A stretch of DNA of 5,262 nt from an uncultured Clostridia bacterium. Its GTDB lineage: Bacteria; Bacillota; Clostridia; Oscillospirales; CAG-272. Shown piece by piece: positions 1 through 5,262 of this stretch. The stretch spans positions 1 through 5,262 of the forward strand of contig CANBDB010000108.1 in assembly GCA_947367285.1 (NCBI GenBank). Reading direction: 5' to 3'. A program made the translations under genes and the position numbers. Numbering within the stretch: position 1 is the first letter of the stretch; each line of letters starts with the position of its first letter. The notes beneath the pieces were generated by a model. It was not told the origin of the DNA, made no database searches, and was given only the letters and a program-made list of their open reading frames with translations.

Positions 1-1
1 G

Positions 2-27
2 AAAAAGCCCTCAACCGAGGGCTTTTT
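2..27. terminator. Rho-independent terminator, probably bidirectional
   Basis: An 11-bp perfect stem (AAAAAGCCCTC, 2-12, with GAGGGCTTTTT, 17-27) closes a 4-nt AACC loop. It lies 10 bp beyond the stop codon of the minus-strand radical SAM gene, where it would end that transcript. Read on the plus strand, the G/C core is followed by TTTTTGTTTTTA, an even better U tract, so it probably also ends a plus-strand transcript arriving from left of the window. That suggests a convergent neighbour outside the window. Confidence 0.9.
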
Positions 28-36
28 GTTTTTATG

Positions 37-927
37 TTAAAAAATATTTTTATCAAAATTCGGGGTAAAATCCTTCTTTGCCGACTCCTTGTCCTGCGAA
101 AAGCCGTCAAAACCGAGAGAAAGCGCGTAAGAAAGTACGTCCTCATACTCAAAGCTCGTGAGCCTGCGCTTCAAATTTTTGGGCACATTCTCACTTGCAA
201 AATCGGGCGTATACTGACGCATAAGCGAAAGAGTTACCTCGCTCGCGGGCAAAATTTCGGATATATATTTCAGAACCGCTTTACTGTCCTCGCGGCACGC
301 GGGCAAAACGAGATGGCGCACAATAAGTCCACGCTCCGCTATTCCCTTTTCGTCAAGGGTGAGCTTTCCAACTTGACGGTACATTTCGCAAAGCGCCTCG
401 CCCGCCACTCTTGCATAGTTCGGTGCATTTGAATAAGTACGCGCCAAATCGTCATTAAAATACTTAAAATCGGGCAAATATATATCTACAAGGCCATCAA
501 GAGCTCTTAAAGCTTCCAAGCTCTCGTACCCACCGCAGTTATAAAGTACGGGTACACTCAATCCCTGCTTTTTCGCTTTTTCAAGTGTTTTTGCAATGAA
601 AAACGAGTACGGTGTAGCGGTTACAAGATTTATATTGTGCGCTCCGCGCGCCTCAAGCTCAAGCATCTTTGCCACAAGCTCGTCCTCACTGTATTTCTTG
701 CCCGCAACCTCTCGGCTTATGTCACGGTTTTGACAAAACACACATCTCAAATTGCAACCCGAAAAGAAAATCGCACCCGACCCGTGCGTACCGCTAATGC
801 AGGGCTCTTCCCAAAAGTGAAGATCGGCAGAGCCAATAATATATTCGTTTGTTACACCGCAAAATCCTATCTCTCCGCGCTCTCGATCCACCGAGCATCC
901 TCGCGGACACGCCAAACACTTTTGCAT
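37..927 (-). CDS. Radical SAM protein, PflX-like (pyruvate formate-lyase activating enzyme-related)
   Basis: This predicted 296-residue cytosolic iron-sulfur enzyme belongs to the radical SAM superfamily. The hallmark CxxxCxxC cluster motif is Cys58, Cys62 and Cys65 in SGCNLRCVFCQN; these cysteines should hold the [4Fe-4S] cluster that cleaves S-adenosylmethionine. Ahead of it is a Cys-rich N-terminus, CLACPRGCSVDR with Cys4, Cys7, Cys11 and Cys23, then LHFWEEPCISG (36-46). Both are typical of the PflX-like group (COG1313). Later blocks that fit are NINLVTATPY (98-107), YNCGGYE (129-135) and VDIYLPDFKY (147-156). The substrate of this group is not established; activation of a glycyl radical enzyme is only suggested by resemblance to PflA. 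ATG at 927 is the chosen start because an AGGAGG site sits 7 nt upstream. An in-frame TTG at 978 lies within the probable -35 box, so it cannot be the start if that promoter is real. Length is normal and nothing is broken. The gene is divergent from cinA and followed by a terminator, so it is probably monocistronic. Confidence 0.92.
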   Translation of the reverse strand: MQKCLACPRGCSVDRERGEIGFCGVTNEYIIGSADLHFWEEPCISGTHGSGAIFFSGCNLRCVFCQNRDISREVAGKKYSEDELVAKMLELEARGAHNINLVTATPYSFFIAKTLEKAKKQGLSVPVLYNCGGYESLEALRALDGLVDIYLPDFKYFNDDLARTYSNAPNYARVAGEALCEMYRQVGKLTLDEKGIAERGLIVRHLVLPACREDSKAVLKYISEILPASEVTLSLMRQYTPDFASENVPKNLKRRLTSFEYEDVLSYALSLGFDGFSQDKESAKKDFTPNFDKNIF

Positions 928-934
928 AGCTCCA

Positions 935-940
935 CCTCCT
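935..940 (-). promoter_or_regulatory. Ribosome binding site of the radical SAM gene
   Basis: The minus strand reads AGGAGG followed by TGGAGCT and ATG at 927, a 7-nt spacer. This near-perfect Shine-Dalgarno site decides the start. Taking the longer frame would turn the site into codons for a KKKGGGAM stretch, which is clearly not protein sequence of this family. Confidence 0.88.
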
Positions 941-949
941 TTTTTCTTA

Positions 950-978
950 ATTATATCCTTTTCCAACACTTTTTTCAA
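950..978 (-). promoter_or_regulatory. Sigma-A-like promoter of the radical SAM gene
   Basis: On the minus strand TTGAAA (978-973) is followed after exactly 17 bp by TATAAT (955-950). Transcription would start near 943-944, only a few bases before the Shine-Dalgarno site, giving a leader of about 16 nt. Its -35 box is 8 bp from that of the divergent cinA promoter. Confidence 0.7.
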
Positions 979-986
979 GTATTTAA

Positions 987-1015
987 TTGATTTTGATAAA
1001 TTATTATTGTATAAT
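987..1015 (+). promoter_or_regulatory. Sigma-A-like promoter of cinA
   Basis: TTGATT (987-992), a 17-bp spacer and a consensus TATAAT (1010-1015) predict transcription starting near 1022, about 35 nt before the cinA ATG. A second TATAAT at 1021-1026 has no suitably spaced -35 box and is less likely. The -35 and -10 hexamers are identical to those of the RNA promoter at 2366-2394. Confidence 0.72.
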
Positions 1016-1046
1016 AACTATATAATTAAGTTAGTAATCCAATTTT

Positions 1047-1051
1047 GGAGG
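1047..1051 (+). promoter_or_regulatory. Ribosome binding site of cinA
   Basis: GGAGG lies 5 nt before ATG at 1057. The in-frame TTG at 1045 overlaps this site, so it is not the start. Confidence 0.85.
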
Positions 1052-1056
1052 AAAAT

Positions 1057-2313
1057 ATGAAAATTAAAAATGCTGAAATTCTTTGCGTTGGCACCGAGCT
1101 CCTTCTCGGTGAAGTAATAAACACCAACGTAGCATATCTTGGACGCGCACTTGCGCGCCTCGGCATCTCGGTATATCACACAAGTGTTGTTGGCGACAAC
1201 TCTGATAGGCTTTCAATAGCGATAAAGGGCGCCTTGGAGCACGCCGACCTGCTCATTTTAACGGGCGGTCTTGGCCCAACGTATGATGATCTCACAAAAG
1301 AGACCGTTGCAAGCGCGCTCGGACTTCCAATGGTAAGGGATGAGAAGATTCTATCTGAAATAGAAGGCTATTTTACTTCTATCGGTCTGCCAATGCCAGA
1401 AAATAACGCAAAGCAAGCGGATATCCCCGAGGGCGCTATCGCCCTTCCCAATAAATTGGGCACGGCTCCCGGCATATTTATCGAGCATAATGGACACGTT
1501 GTTGTCCTTCTCCCCGGTCCGCCCGCGGAGCTTCACCCCATGTTTGACGAATCAGTTTTCCCGCGCCTTCGCGAGATGAGTGACAAGATCCTCGTATCCC
1601 ACAATATTCACATAATGGGTATGGGCGAGAGCGCAATTGAGGAGGTCCTCTTCGACCTTATGAAAAACAGTCAAAATCCCACTCTTGCCCCCTATGCCAA
1701 GGAGAGCGAGGTGCGCCTTCGCGTCAGCGCGCTTGCCCGCAGTGAAGAAGAAGGCGAAAAAATGTGCTCCGAAATGATAGAAAAGGTGAAAAACTCCCCC
1801 GTTGGAAAGCATATCTATGCACTGGATGCAGAGCGCATTGAAAAGCTCGTAGTGGCAAAGCTAAAGGAAAAAGGACTTACACTCGCAGTGGCTGAATCCT
1901 GCACGGGCGGCTACATTGGAAAACTCCTTACCGACATTCCCGGCGCTTCCGCTGCATTCGCAGGCGGATTTATCACCTATTCAAACGAGGCAAAGATCAA
2001 TTTGCTCGGTGTTTCCCCCGAAACACTCCAAAAGCACTCCGCAGTTTCTCCCGAAACGGCAATGGAGATGGCTCGCGGTGCGCGTGAGCGACTTGGAACC
2101 GACCTCGCAGCGTCCGTCACGGGAGAGGCTGGCCCAAATCCCGATCCCCAAACAGGAAAACCTGTAGGAACTGTATTCCTTGGGATTTCAAGTGCCCAAG
2201 AAACTTATTCCGTTCAAGTTAAAATTCCCCCTCAGCGCAATAGAGACTACATTAGAAATGTAGCAACAAACCGCGCTTTGCGAGAAATTTTGATATTTTT
2301 GAACGAAATTTGA
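1057..2313 (+). CDS. cinA: CinA family protein (competence/damage-inducible protein A; NMN deamidase-type)
   Basis: The predicted 418-residue soluble protein has the standard two-domain CinA layout and length. The N-terminal MoCF-biosynthesis-like domain (COG1058 type) begins with EILCVGTELLLGEVINTN (7-24) and carries LTGGLGPTYDDLTKE (about 67-81) and LLPGPPAEL (151-159); in studied relatives this domain has nucleotide pyrophosphatase activity. The C-terminal PncC-like domain starts near residue 270 and shows AESCTGG (279-285), whose Ser281 matches the conserved serine of the deamidase site, then YSNEAKINLLGV and a VTGEAGP...KPVGTV block. PncC domains convert nicotinamide mononucleotide to nicotinate mononucleotide in pyridine nucleotide salvage. 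The loop after AGP reads NPDPQTGKPVG instead of the commoner GGGTxxKPVG. This is probably an ordinary lineage variant, since the flanking residues are intact. No LexA-type box was found upstream, so damage induction is not supported. It appears to be transcribed alone. No G/C-rich terminator hairpin follows it closely, so read-through into the RNA locus is possible. Confidence 0.95.
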   Translation: MKIKNAEILCVGTELLLGEVINTNVAYLGRALARLGISVYHTSVVGDNSDRLSIAIKGALEHADLLILTGGLGPTYDDLTKETVASALGLPMVRDEKILSEIEGYFTSIGLPMPENNAKQADIPEGAIALPNKLGTAPGIFIEHNGHVVVLLPGPPAELHPMFDESVFPRLREMSDKILVSHNIHIMGMGESAIEEVLFDLMKNSQNPTLAPYAKESEVRLRVSALARSEEEGEKMCSEMIEKVKNSPVGKHIYALDAERIEKLVVAKLKEKGLTLAVAESCTGGYIGKLLTDIPGASAAFAGGFITYSNEAKINLLGVSPETLQKHSAVSPETAMEMARGARERLGTDLAASVTGEAGPNPDPQTGKPVGTVFLGISSAQETYSVQVKIPPQRNRDYIRNVATNRALREILIFLNEI

Positions 2314-2323
2314 ATAAAGTTTA

Positions 2324-2356
2324 CAATTTGAAAACAATTTGCCCACAATTTGTTCA
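2324..2356 (+). repeat. Three CAATTTG repeats with 11-bp period
   Basis: CAATTTG occurs at 2324-2330, 2335-2341 and 2346-2352, each starting exactly 11 bp after the last, with spacers AAAA, CCCA and TTCA. The array lies 10 bp after the cinA stop codon and ends 13 bp before the -35 box of the RNA promoter, at about -77 to -49 from the predicted start. Repeats on one helical face in this position suggest a regulator array or a bent or UP-element-like sequence. A weak ATTTGAA/TTCAAAT inverted repeat (2326-2332 with 2353-2359) spans the array. The role is inferred. Confidence 0.6.
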
Positions 2357-2365
2357 AATGTCGAC

Positions 2366-2394
2366 TTGATTTTTGTCGAAAAATATATTATAAT
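2366..2394 (+). promoter_or_regulatory. Promoter of the intergenic RNA, with a dyad around the -35 box
   Basis: TTGATT (2366-2371), a 17-bp spacer and a consensus TATAAT (2389-2394) predict transcription starting near 2401. The -35 box sits between the arms of a TCGAC/GTCGA inverted repeat (2361-2365 and 2375-2379, 9-nt spacer), which could be an operator. No protein gene with a start codon and ribosome binding site follows on this strand, so the promoter most likely serves an RNA. Confidence 0.68.
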
Positions 2395-2400
2395 ATTGTT

Positions 2401-2587
2401 AGCCAAATTATGGCAACTTAATATTGTAATATTTCCAAACATCTGAGTAAATTATGACTCGCAACCGGATTTTAAAATTTATTTTTCTTTTCTCTCCTGA
2501 ATCTTAATCCGGCGCGCCCGCCATCGTAAACGTGGGCAATGAACCTCCACCACCAGCGCAGTCAATTTTCTCAGATGCCCTTTTTTT
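2401..2587 (+). ncRNA. Predicted stand-alone structured non-coding RNA, family unassigned
   Basis: A transcript of about 187 nt is predicted from the promoter at 2366-2394 to the T run at 2581-2587. Its core is closed by a long-range stem: CATCTGAG (2440-2447) pairs perfectly with CTCAGATG (2570-2577), then, going inward, AAATT/AATTT (2449-2453 with 2564-2568), GACT/AGTC (2456-2459 with 2560-2563) and GC/GC (2461-2462 with 2558-2559). That is 19 bp with small bulges. Inside are a 7-bp stem CCGGATT/AATCCGG (2465-2471 with 2506-2512) with a pyrimidine-rich 34-nt loop, and a 6-bp hairpin GCCCGC/GTGGGC (2516-2521 with 2532-2537, one G-U pair). Two C-rich segments appear unpaired, CTCTCCT (2492-2498) and ACCTCCACCACC (2543-2554). 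The leader 2401-2433 can form a GCCA/TGGC hairpin and a weak A/T hairpin. No convincing coding frame is present. A long closing stem, inner branches, its own promoter and a T run fit a free-standing RNA. raiA-motif RNA or a divergent 6S RNA are candidates I could not confirm. Strand rests on the promoter and T run. Confidence 0.65.
2570..2587 (+). terminator. T-run 3' end of the intergenic RNA
   Basis: The 3' arm of the closing stem (CTCAGATG, 2570-2577) is followed by CCC and seven T residues (2581-2587). There is no short local hairpin here, so termination would depend on the long-range stem. If it is inefficient, the perfect hairpin at 2610-2651 would stop the transcript. Confidence 0.45.
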
Positions 2588-2609
2588 ATTTAGCTAACTA
2601 CATTATTGT

Positions 2610-2651
2610 ATAAATAAAACGGATGCTTATTTAAGCATCCGTTTTATTTAT
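2610..2651. terminator. Bidirectional rho-independent terminator, overlapping the rodA stop codon
   Basis: A perfect 20-bp inverted repeat (2610-2629 with 2632-2651) has a 2-nt TT centre. Its core is ACGGATGCTTA/TAAGCATCCGT, flanked by A-rich and T-rich arms that give a U tract in both directions. It ends the minus-strand proS-rodA transcript and can back up termination of the plus-strand RNA. The last codons and the TAA stop (2646-2644) of the rodA-like gene lie inside one arm. Confidence 0.9.
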
Positions 2652-3801
2652 ATCTAATTATCTTGTTCTTTCCTGATCGATTCTCGTACGCACTTATCGC
2701 GTGGATAACTCCCATCGACATCCAAAGGGCAAGCATCGACGAGCCACCATAGCTCATGAAAGGAAGAGTAATACCAATTACGGGCATAAGAGCGAGGCAC
2801 ATTCCGAGATTCATAACGGACTGCACAACAAACATTCCTGCAACTCCGACGCAAATCAAAGCGCCAAATTCGTTCTTGCATTTTTTAGCGATGCTGAGAA
2901 GTCGCACTATCAAATAGATAAGCACACCAATGAATACCACCGCTCCCACAAAACCGAACATCTCACAGTAAGTTGCAAATATAAAGTCGGTATGGGATGC
3001 GGGAAGCACCTCGTAATAACCGCCCGAATTTATTCCCCTGCCAAAAAATCCACCTGCGCTTATCGCATCAAGGGACAAAAGCGGCTGCATTCCGTAGCCA
3101 AGGGGGTCAAGCTCGGGTTGGAAGCCGTACAAAATTCGCTTTTGCTGATACTCGCTGAGATGCGGCCACAAAAACGGAAAGACGAGAGCAACAGCACCAA
3201 ATGCACCAATGAAATACCACTTACTAAGACCTGCAAAGGCAAGCATTATAGCCACTATTCCAACGTACACCAGCACAACTCCAAGGTCGCCCGAAAGAAG
3301 AATCAATCCAACAATGGCAAGCGCGTGTACTGCCAACCAAATTAGAGTTTTTATATTGTTTATTGAGTCCTTTACCATTGAGAGATGCTTTGAAAAGCTT
3401 ATGATAAAAGCTATCTTGACAAATTCCGAGGGCTGAATTTGAAATTCTCTCGAGCCAATCTTAATAATCGTCAACCAGCTCTTATTCGCACTCTCGGTGC
3501 CGTTTGCACCCGTTGCACCAAAGACGAGAGTGATGCCAAGCAACCCAACAGAAACACAAAGGAGAATGAGCCAATAACGGTCAACGAAAAGTCGGTAATC
3601 TATATTTGCAATCACCATTACCGCGCAAATACCCACTGCAGTCATAGCAATTTGCATAACAATCTTGCTTGTACCAAAGTTCTCTCTCGCACCGTAAATG
3701 GTCACAAGGCTCATTAGCGTGATAACAAGCGAGCATATAAGCAAGGGCTTATCAATTCTTGCAAATGAGTTCTGTAAAAACTTGCCCACTGACCTGAACA
3801 T
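2644..3801 (-). CDS. rodA: SEDS-family peptidoglycan glycosyltransferase (FtsW/RodA/SpoVE), rodA-like
   Basis: The predicted 385-residue integral membrane protein has roughly ten hydrophobic segments. SEDS proteins polymerise lipid II into glycan strands with a partner class B penicillin-binding protein, RodA in elongation and FtsW or SpoVE in septum or spore wall synthesis. Family blocks are visible: FQIQPSEFVKI (120-130), SGDLGVVLVY (170-179), RILYGFQPELDPLGYG (222-237), LPASHTDFIFA (266-276) and PVIGITLPFMSYGGSSML (340-357). Asp272 in HTDF matches the essential aspartate of the large extracellular loop. Length is close to that of typical RodA. RodA is the better guess than FtsW or SpoVE, but sequence reading alone does not settle it. 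No partner PBP or mre gene lies in the window. AAAGGAG stands 7 nt before ATG at 3801. The gene follows proS by 67 bp on the same strand with no convincing promoter between, so co-transcription is likely. The stop codon lies inside the terminator stem. Confidence 0.93.
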   Translation of the reverse strand: MFRSVGKFLQNSFARIDKPLLICSLVITLMSLVTIYGARENFGTSKIVMQIAMTAVGICAVMVIANIDYRLFVDRYWLILLCVSVGLLGITLVFGATGANGTESANKSWLTIIKIGSREFQIQPSEFVKIAFIISFSKHLSMVKDSINNIKTLIWLAVHALAIVGLILLSGDLGVVLVYVGIVAIMLAFAGLSKWYFIGAFGAVALVFPFLWPHLSEYQQKRILYGFQPELDPLGYGMQPLLSLDAISAGGFFGRGINSGGYYEVLPASHTDFIFATYCEMFGFVGAVVFIGVLIYLIVRLLSIAKKCKNEFGALICVGVAGMFVVQSVMNLGMCLALMPVIGITLPFMSYGGSSMLALWMSMGVIHAISAYENRSGKNKIIRYK

Positions 3802-3808
3802 TTCGTTT

Positions 3809-3815
3809 CTCCTTT
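3809..3815 (-). promoter_or_regulatory. Ribosome binding site of the rodA-like gene
   Basis: The minus strand reads AAAGGAG with a 7-nt spacer (AAACGAA) before ATG at 3801, which supports this start. Confidence 0.85.
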
Positions 3816-3833
3816 CGTTGAAATTTTTATTTA

Positions 3834-3862
3834 AGGGAGTCCTTTTTTACAAAGAACTCCCT
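3834..3862 (-). other. Hairpin between proS and the rodA-like gene
   Basis: AGGGAGT (3834-3840) pairs with ACTCCCT (3856-3862); after one mismatch four more pairs (3842-3845 with 3851-3854) close a 5-nt loop. In minus-strand RNA the hairpin comes 6 nt after the proS stop and is followed by TTAAATAAAAATTT, a poor U tract. It may be a leaky terminator or an RNA stability element that lowers rodA output relative to proS. In the plus direction it is followed by ATTTTATT, but no plus-strand gene needs it. Confidence 0.6.
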
Positions 3863-3868
3863 ATTTTA

Positions 3869-5262
3869 TTAATACTGACGTCCCCAAACTACCATATGCT
3901 TTGCAGGTTTACCGCAGCAAACACAAACGTCGGAGAGCTTTTCTTCGTTGAAGGGGATGCAACGGGACTTAACGCCACCTGTTACGTCCTTAATCTTATT
4001 CTCGCACTCAACGTCGCCGCACCACATTGCCTTGATATATCCGGGCTTGTTTTCGGCGATATCTACGAACTCGTCAAAGCTTGTTGCAACGTAAGTCTTT
4101 TCCTCAAGGTTTTTGAGAACTCTTGCGGTGAGCTCGGTGTGTACCTGCTCAAGCATTGCAGCAACCTCTGCCTCAACGTTGTCAAGAGATACAAATTTCT
4201 TTTCTCTTGTTACGCGGCTAACGAGCACGCAGGAGTTGTTTTCGATATCCTTAGGACCAATTTCAAGACGAACGGGAACGCCCTTCATCTCATACTGGCT
4301 AAACTTCCAACCTGTGGACTGATCACTGTCATCAAGCTTAACTCTGAAGGATTTTGCGAGTCTTCTCTTAATCTCATCAGCCTTTTCAAGAACGCCCTCC
4401 TTATGCTGAGCAACGGGGATAATAGCGAGCTGAATGGGAGCGATAGCGGGAGGAAGAATAAGACCGTTGTCGTCGCCGTGTGTCATGATGATGGCACCGA
4501 TCATACGAGTGGAAACACCCCAAGATGTTTGGTGGGGATATCTAACAGTGTTGTCTCTACCTGCAAATGTGATGTCAAATGCGCGAGCAAAACCGTCACC
4601 AAAGTAGTGAGAAGTACCGCCCTGAAGCGCAACACCGTTGTGCATCATGGGTTCGATTGTATATGTTTCCTCAGCGCCTGCAAACTTTTCCTTATCAGTT
4701 TTTCTGCCTGTGATAGCGGGAATAGCGAGAGAATCGCGATAAAAATCCTCATAAACCTTGAGCATTGTGAGTGTTTCTTCTCTTGCTTCCTCAGCAGTTT
4801 CGTGCATTGTATGACCTTCCTGCCACAAGAATTCACTTGTACGAAGGAAGGGACGTGTTGTCTTTTCCCAACGAACAACCGAGCACCACTGGTTGTAGAG
4901 CTTGGGAAGGTCTCGGTAGGAGTGGATTACGTTTTTAAAATGCTCACAGAAGAGTGTTTCGGAAGTGGGACGAACACAAAGCTTTTCGGAAAGCTTGTTC
5001 TCACCGCCGATAGTTACCCAAGCACACTCGGGTGCAAATCCCTCAACGTGATCCTTCTCTCTTTGAAGAAGGGACTCGGGGATGAACATGGGCATATAAA
5101 CGTTTTCGTGACCGAGCGCCTTAAAGCGCGCGTCGAGATCCTTTTGTATATTTTCCCAGATTGCGTAGCCGTAGGGGCGGAAGATCATGCATCCCTTGAC
5201 GCTTGAATAATCCATAAGCTCTGCCTTTTTGCAGATGTCGGTGTACCACTGGGCAAAATCAA
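3869..5262 (-). CDS. proS: Prolyl-tRNA synthetase, archaeal/eukaryote-like form (5' end cut by the window edge)
   Basis: This class II aminoacyl-tRNA synthetase charges tRNA(Pro) with proline in the cytosol. The frame stays open upstream of the first in-window ATG (5215) and encodes DFAQWYTDICKKAELMDYSSVKG up to the edge. This matches the normal N-terminal region, so the true start lies beyond 5262, with perhaps 10-20 residues missing from a protein of about 475-480. Visible blocks are GCMIFRPYGYAIWENIQ, LCVRPTSETLF (around 4955-4985), the motif 2 region RWEKTTRPFLRTSEFLWQEGHT, and motif 3 in WGVSTRMIGAIIMTHGDDNGL. There is no YbaK-like editing insertion between motifs 2 and 3, and a C-terminal domain is present, which together define the shorter archaeal/eukaryote-like form. 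That domain keeps cysteines in MWCGDVECE and in VCVCCGKPA, probable zinc ligands, and the protein ends in GRQY; a C-terminal tyrosine reaching the active site is known for the Thermus thermophilus enzyme. It precedes the rodA-like gene on the same strand. Its promoter and any T-box leader would lie outside the window. Confidence 0.96.
   Translation of the reverse strand, partial: DFAQWYTDICKKAELMDYSSVKGCMIFRPYGYAIWENIQKDLDARFKALGHENVYMPMFIPESLLQREKDHVEGFAPECAWVTIGGENKLSEKLCVRPTSETLFCEHFKNVIHSYRDLPKLYNQWCSVVRWEKTTRPFLRTSEFLWQEGHTMHETAEEAREETLTMLKVYEDFYRDSLAIPAITGRKTDKEKFAGAEETYTIEPMMHNGVALQGGTSHYFGDGFARAFDITFAGRDNTVRYPHQTSWGVSTRMIGAIIMTHGDDNGLILPPAIAPIQLAIIPVAQHKEGVLEKADEIKRRLAKSFRVKLDDSDQSTGWKFSQYEMKGVPVRLEIGPKDIENNSCVLVSRVTREKKFVSLDNVEAEVAAMLEQVHTELTARVLKNLEEKTYVATSFDEFVDIAENKPGYIKAMWCGDVECENKIKDVTGGVKSRCIPFNEEKLSDVCVCCGKPAKHMVVWGRQY

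Noticed and set aside
978..978. Upstream TTG start for the radical SAM gene.
   Set aside because: It lies within the predicted -35 box, and would place the Shine-Dalgarno site inside the coding region. ATG at 927 has the correct spacing and family-like N-terminus.
960..1060. A LexA/DinR-type damage box upstream of cinA.
   Set aside because: No GAAC-N4-GTTC-like palindrome is present between the divergent genes.
2188..2442. An 84-codon minus-strand frame over the cinA end and the RNA promoter.
   Set aside because: It overlaps cinA antisense and the phased repeats, has no good ribosome binding site, and its low-complexity composition comes from A/T-rich DNA.
2401..2587. Reading the intergenic RNA as a T-box, other riboswitch or tRNA-like element.
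   Set aside because: No gene follows on the same strand, no T-box GGTGG-type antiterminator core is seen on the plus strand, and no cloverleaf can be drawn.
2610..2651. The perfect inverted repeat as an insertion-sequence end or other mobile element remnant.
   Set aside because: The arms are separated by only 2 nt, it directly follows a gene end, and it has U tracts on both sides. A terminator explains it, and no transposase or target duplication is present.
2701..3345. A 214-codon plus-strand frame across the rodA-like gene.
   Set aside because: It is a shadow of the membrane protein gene. Its polar, His/Lys/Asn-rich composition is what results from reading a hydrophobic gene backwards.
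3698..5206. A 502-codon open frame on the plus strand, antisense to proS and the start of rodA.
   Set aside because: The opposite strand encodes clear, motif-rich ProRS and SEDS proteins. The plus frame resembles no family I know and lacks a convincing ribosome binding site; long antisense frames often arise from codon bias.

Overview
The window looks like chromosomal DNA from a low-to-medium GC member of the Firmicutes, probably class Clostridia. Signs of this are strong AGGAGG-type ribosome binding sites, A/T-rich intergenic regions with sigma-A-like promoters (TTGATT or TTGAAA, 17 bp, TATAAT), a two-domain CinA, and a prolyl-tRNA synthetase of the shorter archaeal/eukaryote-like form, which is common in Clostridia. 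The lineage is inferred from sequence style and protein resemblance; no database search was run.

Layout. A rho-independent hairpin at the left edge closes a minus-strand radical SAM gene of the PflX-like group (37-927). A 129-bp divergent promoter region separates it from plus-strand cinA (1057-2313). Next comes a 330-bp region without a protein gene (2314-2643). It is clearly not empty: it holds three CAATTTG repeats with an exact 11-bp period, a good promoter with a small dyad around its -35 box, and a predicted structured RNA of about 187 nt. Most of that RNA is closed by a 19-bp long-range stem followed by a T run. A 20-bp perfect hairpin (2610-2651) then separates this RNA from the convergent minus-strand genes. 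Those are a SEDS-family peptidoglycan glycosyltransferase (rodA-like, 2644-3801) and prolyl-tRNA synthetase (proS, 3869 to beyond the right edge), in the order proS then rodA, with a hairpin in the 67-bp gap.

Function. The four proteins are housekeeping types: a probable radical SAM activase or maturase, an NMN deamidase-type nucleotide-repair protein, a cell wall polymerase and a tRNA charging enzyme. They do not form one pathway. No mobile element, CRISPR array, tRNA or rRNA was seen. The part most worth attention is the stand-alone RNA locus between cinA and rodA, with its phased upstream repeats and its C-rich, anti-Shine-Dalgarno-like single-stranded segments. I cannot assign it to a family from sequence alone; the raiA-motif and 6S families are the first to test.
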